Source: an uncultured Clostridia bacterium
GTDB lineage: Bacteria > Bacillota > Clostridia > TANB77 > CAG-508
Reading direction: 5' to 3'
Length of the DNA: 17,426 bases
Assembly (NCBI GenBank): GCA_934157205.1
Contig: CAKPHJ010000028.1
Location: forward strand, 1 to 17,426
Below, piece after piece: positions 7,530 through 15,158 of the stretch. Under the pieces are notes generated by a model, which was given only the letters and a program-made list of their open reading frames with translations, searched no databases and was not told the DNA's origin. How positions within the stretch are numbered: the first letter of the stretch is position 1; every line of letters starts with the position of its first letter. The translations under genes were made by a program, and so were the position numbers.

Positions 7530-9114
7530 GAAAACAAATTGGATAAAATATATATTTATAATTTTTATAGTAATACTATTAGGCTTAGCTATATTTAAAA
7601 TAAAAAAAGACGAATCAAACAAAGAACAAGAATCAAAGCAATCATCTAGTAATCAAGAAGAAGTAATTAAAGAAATAAAACTAGGAATTGCAAATTTAGA
7701 CACCATAAATCCTATTTTAAGTAATAACAAAAATGTTCAAGATATTTCAAAATTAATTTATGAACCCCTAGTTAACCTTACATCAGAATACAAAGCTGAA
7801 CCGTGTCTTGCTAAAGAATGGGCAAAGCAAAGTGACAACTCATATTTAGTAAAATTGCGAGAAAATGTAAAGTGGTCAAATGGTATGGATTTTACAGCAG
7901 ATGATGTTATGTTCACAATAGATAGACTAAAAGACACGTCTTCAATATATTCATATAATGTTCAAAACGTAACACAAGTAGAAATTATAGATGATTATAC
8001 TGTAAAAATCAGTTTAGATAAAGAAGTACCGTTTTTTGAATATAATTTAACATTTCCAATTTTATCAAAAGAATTTTATGAAAATGAAGACTTTGTAAAT
8101 ACATCAAAAAATAGTATGGCAGTAGGCACGGGAAAATATAAAATAACAGATGCTCAATCATCATATATAACATTAGAAAAAAATAGCAGTTGGTGGAATA
8201 AAGAACAAAAATTGTCATTAGAAAAAATAACCATAAATTTATTTTCATCTGTAGGTGAATTATACAATAGCTTTAAAATTGGAAATATAGATTTAATTGC
8301 AACAGCTAATACAAATTTGCAAGAATATATAGGCTCAATAGGATATGGTTCAAAAGAACTAAAAGGAAGAGAACATACATTTTTGGCATTAAATACTGCA
8401 AATACTTTTTTAGCAAATCAAGAAGTACGAAAAGCTATAGCATATTCAATAGATAAAGAAAATATAGTATCTACAGTATTAAATAACAATAGTTTTACAA
8501 GCAGTTTTCCGCTAGATTATGGAAATTGGCTTTCTCAAAATCAAAGTGCAAGTGCGGGTTACAATTTAGAACAGGCAAAACAAATACTAACAGAAAATGG
8601 CTGGAGCTTTAAATATCAATATTGGCAAAAAACTGAAAATTATAAAACACAAAAAATAGTTTTAAATATGCTGGTAAGAGCCAGTGATACAACAAAATTA
8701 GCAGTAGCAGAAAATATAAAAAGTCAATTAGAAAATCAAGGAATAAGAATAAATTTAATGCAAGCAAGTGATGAACAATATAACAAACAACTTGCAGAAA
8801 GAAATTATGATATAGCAGTATGTTCTGTTACATTATCACCAAGTCCAAACTTAAATACGTTTTTTGGAGATGGAAATTTATCTAATTATACAACAGATGA
8901 AATTAAAACTATAATGGAAGAAGTAAAAAATACAACAGATGAAAACATACTAAAAGAAAAATACAAAAGATTAGAAGAAATATATAAAAATGACGTTCCA
9001 TATATAAGTTTATACAATAACAAATACACAGTAGTATACAATACAAATCTAGTTGGAGAAATAAATCCAACATGGTTTTATCAATTTTATGGAATAGAAG
9101 GTTGGTATAAATAG
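7528..9114 (+). CDS. Membrane-anchored peptide ABC transporter substrate-binding protein (SBP_bac_5 family)
   Basis: A 528-residue family 5 extracellular solute-binding protein, the group that delivers oligopeptides, nickel or related ligands to ABC permeases. Family features include LIYEPLVNL early in the domain, VKWSNGMDFTADDVMFTIDR, GTGKYKI and VRKAIAYSIDKENIV. The N-terminus has an uncleaved-looking hydrophobic segment (about 8-25) with no Cys, so it lacks the lipobox usual in Gram-positive binding proteins and is probably a membrane-anchored protein. A Ser/Gln/Glu-rich linker follows. No permease or ATPase gene lies nearby, so it is an orphan here. The start at 7528 is the only ATG near the N-terminus, despite the long spacing to GGAG. 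Confidence 0.9.
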   Translation: MKTNWIKYIFIIFIVILLGLAIFKIKKDESNKEQESKQSSSNQEEVIKEIKLGIANLDTINPILSNNKNVQDISKLIYEPLVNLTSEYKAEPCLAKEWAKQSDNSYLVKLRENVKWSNGMDFTADDVMFTIDRLKDTSSIYSYNVQNVTQVEIIDDYTVKISLDKEVPFFEYNLTFPILSKEFYENEDFVNTSKNSMAVGTGKYKITDAQSSYITLEKNSSWWNKEQKLSLEKITINLFSSVGELYNSFKIGNIDLIATANTNLQEYIGSIGYGSKELKGREHTFLALNTANTFLANQEVRKAIAYSIDKENIVSTVLNNNSFTSSFPLDYGNWLSQNQSASAGYNLEQAKQILTENGWSFKYQYWQKTENYKTQKIVLNMLVRASDTTKLAVAENIKSQLENQGIRINLMQASDEQYNKQLAERNYDIAVCSVTLSPSPNLNTFFGDGNLSNYTTDEIKTIMEEVKNTTDENILKEKYKRLEEIYKNDVPYISLYNNKYTVVYNTNLVGEINPTWFYQFYGIEGWYK

Positions 9115-9123
9115 AAAAAAAGC

Positions 9124-9151
9124 TTGACAAAACAAAAATTTGGTATATAAT
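9124..9151 (+). promoter_or_regulatory. recA promoter
   Basis: TTGACA (9124-9129), 16-base spacer, TATAAT (9146-9151). It begins ten bases after the previous stop codon, with no terminator between. Confidence 0.85.
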
Positions 9152-9159
9152 ATAAACAT

Positions 9160-9173
9160 CAAACAAAAGTTCA
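9160..9173 (+). promoter_or_regulatory. Possible LexA (SOS) operator in the recA leader
   Basis: CAAACAAAAGTTCA agrees at 11 of 14 positions with the Gram-positive LexA box CGAACRNRYGTTYC. It sits just downstream of the -10 box, around the expected transcription start, where a repressor would block initiation. Confidence 0.4.
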
Positions 9174-9190
9174 AAAAATAGGAGGAAAAA

Positions 9191-10234
9191 ATGGGAGAAA
9201 ATACAGAAAAGAAAAAAGCGTTAGAAATGGCAATGAGCCAAATAGAAAAACAATTTGGTAAAGGCTCAGTTATGAAATTAGGAGAATTCAAAGCAATGGA
9301 AATAGAAGCAATACCAACAGGAGCATTAAGCTTAGATATTGCTTTAGGAATAGGTGGAGTACCAAGAGGTAGAATAATAGAAATATATGGACCAGAATCA
9401 TCTGGAAAAACAACATTGGCACTACACATAATAGCAGAAGCACAAAAAGAAGGAGGAGAAGCAGCATTTATAGATGCTGAACATGCCTTAGACCCAGTAT
9501 ATGCAAAAAAACTAGGAGTAAAAATAGATGACTTAATAGTATCACAACCAGATACAGGTGAACAAGCACTTGAAATAACAGAAAGCCTAGTTAGAAGCGG
9601 AGCATTAGATGTTATTGTTGTAGACTCGGTTGCTGCATTAGTTCCAAAAGCGGAAATAGATGGTGATATGGGAGATTCACACATGGGACTTCAAGCAAGA
9701 TTAATGTCACAAGCATTAAGAAAATTAGCAGGAGCAATAAACAAAACAAAAACTGTAATAATATTTATAAACCAATTAAGAGAAAAAATAGGTGTAATGT
9801 TTGGAAATCCAGAAACAACAACAGGTGGTAGAGCATTAAAATTTTATGCTTCAGTAAGAATGGATATTAGAAAAATAGAAAACATTAAACAAGATGGAGA
9901 AGTCAAAGGAAACAGAGTTAGAGTAAAAATAGTAAAAAATAAAGTAGCACCACCATTTAGAGAAGCAGAATTTGACGTAGTATATGGTCAAGGAATTTCA
10001 AAAGAAGGAAATATTTTAGATATGGCAGTTAATTTAGACATTATAGAAAAAGCAGGTTCATGGTTTAGCTATGATGGAAATAGAATTGGACAAGGAAGAG
10101 AAAATGTAAAAAAATATCTAAAAGAAAATCCAGAAATATTGCAAGAGGTAGAAAAGAAAGTAAGAGAAAACTTTGCAAAAGCATTTGAACAAAGTCTTGG
10201 CGAAGAAATTCCTGAAGAAGATGAAGAAGAATAA
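9191..10234 (+). CDS. recA: Recombinase RecA
   Basis: RecA forms ATP-dependent filaments on single-stranded DNA, drives strand exchange and triggers LexA cleavage. This 347-residue protein is full length: Walker A GPESSGKTT, the VIVVDSVAALVPKAEI core, the DNA-binding loop region after HMGLQARLMSQALRKL, INQLREKIGVMFGNPE, and an acidic C-terminal tail (EEDEEE). A GGAGG site precedes ATG 9191. It leads a run of closely spaced genes through the ytfJ-like gene with no internal terminator I can see. In B. subtilis recA also neighbours rny, ymdB and spoVS. Confidence 0.99.
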   Translation: MGENTEKKKALEMAMSQIEKQFGKGSVMKLGEFKAMEIEAIPTGALSLDIALGIGGVPRGRIIEIYGPESSGKTTLALHIIAEAQKEGGEAAFIDAEHALDPVYAKKLGVKIDDLIVSQPDTGEQALEITESLVRSGALDVIVVDSVAALVPKAEIDGDMGDSHMGLQARLMSQALRKLAGAINKTKTVIIFINQLREKIGVMFGNPETTTGGRALKFYASVRMDIRKIENIKQDGEVKGNRVRVKIVKNKVAPPFREAEFDVVYGQGISKEGNILDMAVNLDIIEKAGSWFSYDGNRIGQGRENVKKYLKENPEILQEVEKKVRENFAKAFEQSLGEEIPEEDEEE

Positions 10235-10252
10235 AATTTAAAAAGGAGAACA

Positions 10253-10696
10253 ATGTATACAATAGAGGAATTTGATAAACAAAAAACAAAAGTACTAAAA
10301 TACATTATATATAAAAAAAGAAGTGAACAAGAAATAAAAAGCAAATTTGCTAAAACAATAGAAGAAGACATGTTAGAAGATATAATAGAATATCTAAAAA
10401 AAGCAAATTATATAAATGACAAATTATATATAGAAAAAACAATTAATAATTTCATGGTACTTAAAAATTTATCAATAAAAGAAATAAAATACAAATTATT
10501 AGCAAAAGGAATAAAAAATAATGATATAGAAGATTACATATATAATAACATAGAAGAGTTAAAACAGTACGAAATAAAATCAGCATATAACATTATATGC
10601 AAGAAAAGAATGTCATTAAACGAAGAAGAAATAAAACAATACTTACTAAAAAAAGGATATAAATCTGAAAACATAAATCTAGCCATGAATGAATAA
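10253..10696 (+). CDS. recX: Regulatory protein RecX
   Basis: RecX binds RecA filaments and modulates their activity. The 147 residues are all-helical and highly charged, with tandem three-helix RecX-type repeats: SEQEIKSKF ... DMLEDIIEYLKKANYINDKLYIEKTI, then LSIKEIKYKLLAKGI and the final EEEIKQYLLKKGY. It is short compared with B. subtilis RecX (about 264 residues) but close to the E. coli form. It starts 18 bases after recA with an AAAGGAG site, almost certainly co-transcribed. Identification rests on pattern plus the recA neighbour. Confidence 0.88.
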   Translation: MYTIEEFDKQKTKVLKYIIYKKRSEQEIKSKFAKTIEEDMLEDIIEYLKKANYINDKLYIEKTINNFMVLKNLSIKEIKYKLLAKGIKNNDIEDYIYNNIEELKQYEIKSAYNIICKKRMSLNEEEIKQYLLKKGYKSENINLAMNE

Positions 10697-10715
10697 AAAA
10701 CAAGGAGAAAAACAA

Positions 10716-11474
10716 ATGTCATTACTAACACTGGAAACAAAAAAATATGCAATAAAAATAAATAACTTTGAAGGTCCATTAGATTTACTATGTCACTTAA
10801 TAGACAAAAACAAAATGGATATATCAGATATTAATTTAAGTGAAATTTCAGAACAATATATAGAATATCTAAAAGAACAAGAAGAATTAAATTTAGAAAT
10901 TGCAAGCGAATTTCTTGTAATGGCTTCTACTCTTTTATACTTAAAATCCAAAAAACTCTTACCAAAACAAGAAGAAGAAACAGAAGAGCTCACAGAAGAA
11001 GAACTAATAAAAAGAATCATTGAATATAAAAAATATAAAGAAATAAGCAAAGTTTTTAAAAATAATTATATAATATATTCAAATAGGATTTTTAAAAACG
11101 AAGAAAAAATTAAGCTTCCGAAGCAAAAAATTGAAAAAAAATATGAAAAAGATTTAATTTCAAAAATATATAAAGAATTAATTGAAAGAAACAAAGTAAG
11201 ATTAAACAAAAATGCTAAAAACATAGAAAAAATTGCTATTGTTGAAAATTATACTGTAGCAAGTAAAGTAAAAGAAATGTTTAAATTATTAATAAAACAA
11301 AAACGTTTTGTATTTAATAAGGTTTTTAGTGTAGAAAAAAAAAGTAAGCAAGAAGTTATTACAGCTTTTTCTGGACTTCTAGAATTATCAAGAAGAGATA
11401 AAGTAAAAACAGAGCAGGATGATTTATTTGGAAATATTACAGTAGAAAAGAAAAAAAGAAAAATAAAGTATTGA
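10716..11474 (+). CDS. scpA: Segregation and condensation protein A
   Basis: ScpA is the kleisin subunit of the SMC-ScpA-ScpB condensin. The 252-residue protein shows the family start INNFEGPLDLLCHLIDKNKMDI, the SEQYIEYL helix, LVMASTLLYLKSKKLLP, and the C-terminal winged helix ending TAFSGLLELSRRDKVK followed by a QDDLFGNI segment. I place the start at ATG 10716, nine bases after AAGGAG (10702-10707); the in-frame ATG at 10689 lacks a ribosome binding site and overlaps recX. The usual partner scpB is not next to it. Confidence 0.93.
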   Translation: MSLLTLETKKYAIKINNFEGPLDLLCHLIDKNKMDISDINLSEISEQYIEYLKEQEELNLEIASEFLVMASTLLYLKSKKLLPKQEEETEELTEEELIKRIIEYKKYKEISKVFKNNYIIYSNRIFKNEEKIKLPKQKIEKKYEKDLISKIYKELIERNKVRLNKNAKNIEKIAIVENYTVASKVKEMFKLLIKQKRFVFNKVFSVEKKSKQEVITAFSGLLELSRRDKVKTEQDDLFGNITVEKKKRKIKY

Positions 11475-11531
11475 GTAAAAAAGAAAAAAATGGAAAAACT
11501 AATATTAAATCCTTAAAAGAAGGTGATAATA

Positions 11532-12092
11532 TTGGTTTTTCTTTTTATTTCTTTTTTTATTGTGCTAGTTTTATTAATATATTTTTCAAAAATTCAAGTA
11601 GAAATAATAAATTTTAGATTTTTAAGCAATAATAAAGAACGTATTAACGAAGGTTTTAAAATAATTATAAGGTGGTATATATTAGAAAAAATAAAAATTT
11701 TACAATTCAAAATAAACAAAAATAAAATAAAAAAATTCAAAAAAATTGATGCTAAAATAATAAATAAAACTGAAAAATTAGTAATAAAGAAAATTGGGGA
11801 AGATAAGAAGAATATAATAAATATGTTAAAAAATATAAAAATAACAACACAAAAAATTGATTTATACTTAGAAATTGGGACTGATAATTCTGTAATAACT
11901 GCAATGATAGTGTCAATTTTATCTATTTTTCTTGGAATATTTTTTGGTAAAAATATTAAAAACTGTGAAAAAGAAAAATTTATAATTATGCCAATATATA
12001 TTAATAAAAACCTATTAAATGTAATGTTTTCTGGTATATTTGAAATAAAATTAAACCATATTATTAGTGTATTATTACAATTTGCAAACTAA
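11532..12092 (+). CDS. YtfI-like DUF2953 membrane protein
   Basis: A roughly 186-residue basic protein with an N-terminal hydrophobic segment, a Lys/Ile-rich middle, a second hydrophobic stretch (SVITAMIVSILSIFLGIFFG) and a C-terminal segment. In Firmicutes a DUF2953 protein (YtfI in B. subtilis) lies directly before ytfJ, and this gene occupies that position with matching size and the DLYLEIGTDNSVITAM pattern. I choose TTG 11532 because AAGGTGAT (11519-11526) lies just upstream; GTG 11523 would sit inside that site. Function is unknown; a sporulation link is inferred from context. Confidence 0.7.
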   Translation: MVFLFISFFIVLVLLIYFSKIQVEIINFRFLSNNKERINEGFKIIIRWYILEKIKILQFKINKNKIKKFKKIDAKIINKTEKLVIKKIGEDKKNIINMLKNIKITTQKIDLYLEIGTDNSVITAMIVSILSIFLGIFFGKNIKNCEKEKFIIMPIYINKNLLNVMFSGIFEIKLNHIISVLLQFAN

Positions 12093-12115
12093 AAATATAT
12101 AAGGAGGAATAAAAA

Positions 12116-12709
12116 ATGAGTGAACATCCAATAGAAGGACTTATGATGACTGCTATGAATAGCATTCAAGACATGATAGATGTCAATACAATTATAGGTG
12201 AACCAATTGAAACTTCTAATAACATTGTTATAATTCCAATTTCAAAAGTATCATTTGGTTTTGCGGCAGGTGGAAGTGAATTTCGAGGTGAGACAATAGA
12301 TGAATATACTAAAAAAGACAAAGAGGAGCAAGTGCAATATAGATTGCCATTTGGTGGCGGGTCTGGAGCAGGTGTTACTATAAATCCAATTGCCTTTCTT
12401 GTAATTCAGTCTGACAATGTTAAATTAATGCCTGTTAATTATTCTTCTTCATTAGACAAGTTATTAGATTATATTCCAGATTTAATGGAAAAAACCAATA
12501 ATATGATGAACAAGGCTATTCAGAATAAAAAAGAGGAAACAGATAAAATAATAAAAAATATGCAAAACAGACATAATAAAAGTATGCAAAAAAATAAGAA
12601 AAATGTGGAGGAAAAATCACAAGAAAATACTAAAAATGAGAAAGAAGATTTAGAAGAAAATAATAACACCTATGAATTTGACTACGAAGACAATTTAGAA
12701 GATGAATAA
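12116..12709 (+). CDS. ytfJ: GerW/YtfJ family sporulation protein with an extended acidic tail
   Basis: YtfJ (GerW) is a spore protein needed for efficient germination in B. subtilis. Residues 1 to about 120 match the family: HPIEGLMMTAMNSIQDMIDV, IGEPIETSNNIVIIPISKVS, FGFAAGGSEF and the glycine-rich PFGGGSGAGVTINPIAFLVI. The remaining 75 or so residues are a Lys/Asn/Glu-rich, probably disordered tail ending EFDYEDNLEDE, longer than the usual family C-terminus. A strong GGAGG site precedes ATG 12116. It follows the ytfI-like gene by 23 bases. Confidence 0.93.
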   Translation: MSEHPIEGLMMTAMNSIQDMIDVNTIIGEPIETSNNIVIIPISKVSFGFAAGGSEFRGETIDEYTKKDKEEQVQYRLPFGGGSGAGVTINPIAFLVIQSDNVKLMPVNYSSSLDKLLDYIPDLMEKTNNMMNKAIQNKKEETDKIIKNMQNRHNKSMQKNKKNVEEKSQENTKNEKEDLEENNNTYEFDYEDNLEDE

Positions 12710-12757
12710 AAATTAATAATTATAATTTGAACAACATATATATAAAAGGAATATATT

Positions 12758-12775
12758 TATATTTTATAAAATATA
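12758..12775. repeat. Perfect 18-base AT-only palindrome before the carboxypeptidase gene
   Basis: TATATTTTATAAAATATA is self-complementary over its whole length and lies 25 bases upstream of the ATG at 12801. It could be a regulator site, but AT-only palindromes arise easily in sequence this AT-rich. I found no clear promoter in 12710-12800. Confidence 0.3.
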
Positions 12776-12800
12776 TTTTAATATAGTTGGAGGGGATTTT

Positions 12801-14031
12801 ATGCGAAAAAATAAACTATATATATGTTGTTTAATTTTTATTTTGTGTATATTTATAACAATAAATAGTTTTTCAGTATATGTTTGGTCTAACAATTCAA
12901 ATTCAGTTAATGAAGAAGTTACTACATCAAATACAGATTTAAATGAAGATTCTTTAAATTTAGAGTCACAATCTTCAATATTAATTGAACAAAATAGTGG
13001 GGAAATATTATATCAAAAAAATATTCATGAACAACTAAGACCAGCATCTGTTACAAAAGTAATGAGTATTTTATTAATAATGGAATCTATAGATAGTGGC
13101 AAAATTTCATTCACAGATTCAGTACCATGTTCTGAAAATGCAGCTTCAATGGGAGGCTCACAAATTTGGCTAGATCCAAGAGAGACTTTAACTGTTGATG
13201 AAATGTTAAAAGCTATATGTGTTGCTTCAGCAAATGATTGTGTAGTGGCTATGGCTGAATATATTGCTGGTTCAGAAGAGGCATTTGTTCAAATGATGAA
13301 TGATAAAGCAAAGGAATTGGAAATGAATGATACATGCTTTAAAAATTGTCATGGGCTAGACGAAGATGGTCATGTTACATCTGCATATGATATATCTGTT
13401 ATGTCTAGAGAATTGTTATTAAACCATCCTAGTATAACAAAATATACTACAATATGGACAGATTCATTAAGAAATGGAAAGTCGCGGATTATCTAATACA
13501 AATAAATTAATTAGAACATATAAAGGGGCTACAGGATTAAAAACTGGTTCAACAGGTTTAGCATTATATAATTTATCTGCAAGTGCAACAAGAGATGGAA
13601 TGTCTTTAATTGCTGTAATTATGAAAGCACCTTCAACAAAAGTGCGTTTTTCAGAAGCACAAAAATTATTAGATTATGGTTTTAATAATTTTATATTTAA
13701 AGAATTTGGAAAAAAAGACGATATAGTAAAAAACATAAATGTAGATAAATCTGTTCAAAATTCATTAAATTTAGTATTAGAACAAACTATAGGTGTTCTA
13801 GTTAAAAAGGATAATATAAATAAAATTGAACAAGTAGTAAATATAGATGAAGAAATTATAGCACCAATATATAAAGGACAGAAATTAGGAACCATGGAAT
13901 TTATGGTAGATGGAAAAGAAATTGCAAGTGTTAACATTGTAGCTGAGAAAAATATAGATAAAATAAATGTATTTACAATGTCTAAAAAAGTGTATTATAA
14001 ATGGGTAGATTTATTAAGAAATAATTATTAA
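12801..14031 (+). CDS. D-alanyl-D-alanine carboxypeptidase (penicillin-binding, DacF/DacB type) with one +1 frameshift at a CGG codon
   Basis: This peptidoglycan enzyme removes the terminal D-Ala of stem peptides and is often sporulation-linked in Firmicutes. After an N-terminal membrane/signal segment (about 7-28) come the catalytic motifs SVTK (83-86, Ser83 nucleophile) and SAN (143-145). The zero frame ends at TAA 13494-13496. The third motif KTG and the C-terminal PBP5-like domain continue in the +1 frame. The shift must lie between 13471 and 13493. Skipping the C of codon 229 (CGG, 13485-13487) gives KSGLSNTNKLIR, as expected for the family, with KTG at 247-249 and a 409-residue protein of normal length. 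Without the shift the enzyme would lack an active-site motif. It may be recoded, a pseudogene, or a sequencing error. Confidence 0.85.
13485..13488 (+). other. Candidate +1 recoding site CGGA in the carboxypeptidase gene
   Basis: Zero frame reads AAG TCG CGG ATT ATC TAA. Reading TCG, skipping C, then GGA TTA TCT restores the family sequence. The +1 frame has a stop at 13468-13470, which bounds the shift on the left. Confidence 0.6.
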
Positions 14032-14040
14032 AATTTTTAA

Positions 14041-14079
14041 AAATAATAGTTACTATATTATAAATAGTAACTATTATTT
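14041..14079. terminator. Perfect 16-bp hairpin between convergent genes, probable bidirectional terminator
   Basis: AAATAATAGTTACTAT (14041-14056) and ATAGTAACTATTATTT (14064-14079) pair fully around a seven-base loop. It lies between the carboxypeptidase stop (14031) and the stop codon of the VanW gene (complement of 14074-14076), which is inside the stem. There is no long T run on either side. Confidence 0.55.
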
Positions 14080-14828
14080 AGGAATAATAGAATTTATAGT
14101 TACAATTACATTTGATTCATCTGTTGAGGCTAAAATTTTTATATCATTTCCAGTGTTATTTCTAAATTTAAAATCATAACTTCCATATGCGACAGCTGCA
14201 TCTTTTCCTTTTTTTACATAAGGTACTTTATTGCTGTGTTCATGTCTTTCAGTAACTATTAATGAAGGAATTGATAAAACAGTATTATATAAAGTAGAAC
14301 TTACTTGGCAGTTTCCGCCCTCCCAAACCTTTTTTCTTTTTTCCATCTTTATCATATATATCAGCTTTTTCATATCCTTTACTAGATGTTGATGGTCCAA
14401 TAGTATTGCAAAAAGAGAAAGTAGCATTGTTTTTTACAATTTTTCCATTTAAAGAATTACAAGTTATTTTAATATTATTTTGTCTTGCAGAATCTTTAGT
14501 ATATATTTTTGTTGAAAAAGTTGCAAGTTGTTTTTCAGTTGTTGCTACATTTTTATTTGTAGAATTAGATTTGTTCTGATTATTTACGTCTTTTTTTTGT
14601 TCATTATTAATTGTATTGTTAGTGCTTCCGAGTATTTACTGAGTTATTTTGGGTAGTATTTTCAGAAACATTTTCTGTTATATTATTTTGAGATTCGGAA
14701 TTACTAGAAGATGTTCTATTTGCAGTGTAAGAATTATTTGTATTTGTTTTATTTTTAAAATAATAGTATGTTAACCCAATTATTAAAAAGAATAAAATTA
14801 TAAAAATTATTATTTTGTTTTTGTTCAT
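14074..14828 (-). CDS. Membrane-anchored VanW-family protein with two +1 frameshifts at CGG codons
   Basis: VanW proteins are of unknown biochemistry and occur with vancomycin-resistance genes and widely in clostridia. From ATG at 14828 (AAAGGA upstream) the protein has a membrane span (about 5-20) and an Asn/Ser/Thr-rich linker. The frame must shift +1 at codon 67 (CGG, 14630-14628) to read ATFSTKIYTKDSARQNNIKI and FSFCNTIGPSTSSKGYEKAD. A second +1 shift at CGG 14317-14315 (codon 171) restores GLGGGNCQVSSTLYN, ERHEHS and the final DFKFRNNTG. With both shifts there are 250 residues and the complete VanW domain. Outside the linker, the conserved motifs fix the frame. The ATG at 14885 that extends this frame lacks a ribosome binding site. 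It converges on the carboxypeptidase gene. Confidence 0.82.
14314..14317 (-). other. Candidate +1 recoding site CGGA, second site in the VanW gene
   Basis: On the coding strand the frame reads GGA GGG CGG AAA CTG. Skipping C gives GGG GGA AAC TGC, restoring the conserved GGGxCQVSST motif of VanW proteins. Unshifted reading reaches TAA within about ten codons. Confidence 0.6.
14627..14630 (-). other. Candidate +1 recoding site CGGA, first site in the VanW gene
   Basis: The coding strand reads AAT ACT CGG AAG CAC TAA. Skipping C gives ACT GGA AGC ACT AAC. Stops in the two frames (14636-14638 and 14619-14621) limit the shift to the 14 bases between them. Confidence 0.6.
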
Positions 14829-14893
14829 TGTAAAATTCAATCCTTTCACATTTGTGTTATAGGATATAGTATAACCAAAAAGCACATATTTTA

Positions 14894-14922
14894 TTGACTT
14901 TTTTAAAAAATAAAAGTATAAT
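14894..14922 (+). promoter_or_regulatory. Promoter for the small membrane protein gene
   Basis: TTGACT (14894-14899), 17-base spacer, TATAAT (14917-14922). It lies in the 129-base divergent gap shared with the VanW gene, for which I see no clear promoter. Confidence 0.75.
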
Positions 14923-14957
14923 TATATATGTAAATGGATATTAAGGAGAAAAGATAT

Positions 14958-15128
14958 ATGTTTGCTAAATTATGGAAAAAAATTGGTTTATTAATTTTAA
15001 TAATTGCATGTGTATTTAATATAATGAATAAATTAGTGCACAAACTTTCATTAAATAAAGAAATGATATATTCAGCAGAATATATGACTGAACTTCAAAA
15101 TTCAGAAGAAAATAATCAAAAAAAATAA
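14958..15128 (+). CDS. Small single-span membrane protein, function unknown
   Basis: I do not recognise a family. The 56-residue product begins MFAKLWKKIGLLILIIACVF: a basic start, one hydrophobic span (about 8-22), then a charged tail ending SEENNQKK, probably facing outward by length and charge. I choose ATG 14958 because AAGGAG (14943-14948) is nine bases upstream; the in-frame ATG at 14934 has no ribosome binding site. It has a good promoter of its own, which supports a real gene. The separate promoter at 15130 suggests it is not obligately co-transcribed with the MATE fusion gene. Confidence 0.6.
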   Translation: MFAKLWKKIGLLILIIACVFNIMNKLVHKLSLNKEMIYSAEYMTELQNSEENNQKK

Positions 15129-15129
15129 C

Positions 15130-15158
15130 TTGACAATTGTAAAAAATAGTGATATTCT
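15130..15158 (+). promoter_or_regulatory. Promoter for the MATE fusion gene
   Basis: TTGACA (15130-15135), 17-base spacer, TATTCT (15153-15158). It starts two bases after the preceding stop codon and gives a leader of about 130 bases. Confidence 0.75.

Noticed and set aside
9049..9684. A 211-codon minus-strand frame across recA
   Set aside because: It is the antisense of recA, has Ser/Ile-biased composition typical of such shadows and no ribosome binding site.
11471..11617. A 48-codon TTG-started frame overlapping the scpA stop, possibly a remnant of scpB
   Set aside because: No ribosome binding site, no resemblance to ScpB, and it runs out of frame through the well-supported YtfI-like gene.
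13465..13484. A Shine-Dalgarno-like or prfB-like stimulator shared by the three shift sites
   Set aside because: The purine stretch before 13485 has no counterpart before 14630, and no site has the CTT-TGA arrangement of prfB.
13474..14031. A separate gene starting at ATG 13474
   Set aside because: No ribosome binding site, and its protein is the C-terminal half of the carboxypeptidase, continuing exactly from the upstream frame.
14829..14885. N-terminal extension of the VanW protein to ATG 14885
   Set aside because: No ribosome binding site there; AAAGGA stands before the ATG at 14828, which also begins a typical membrane anchor.
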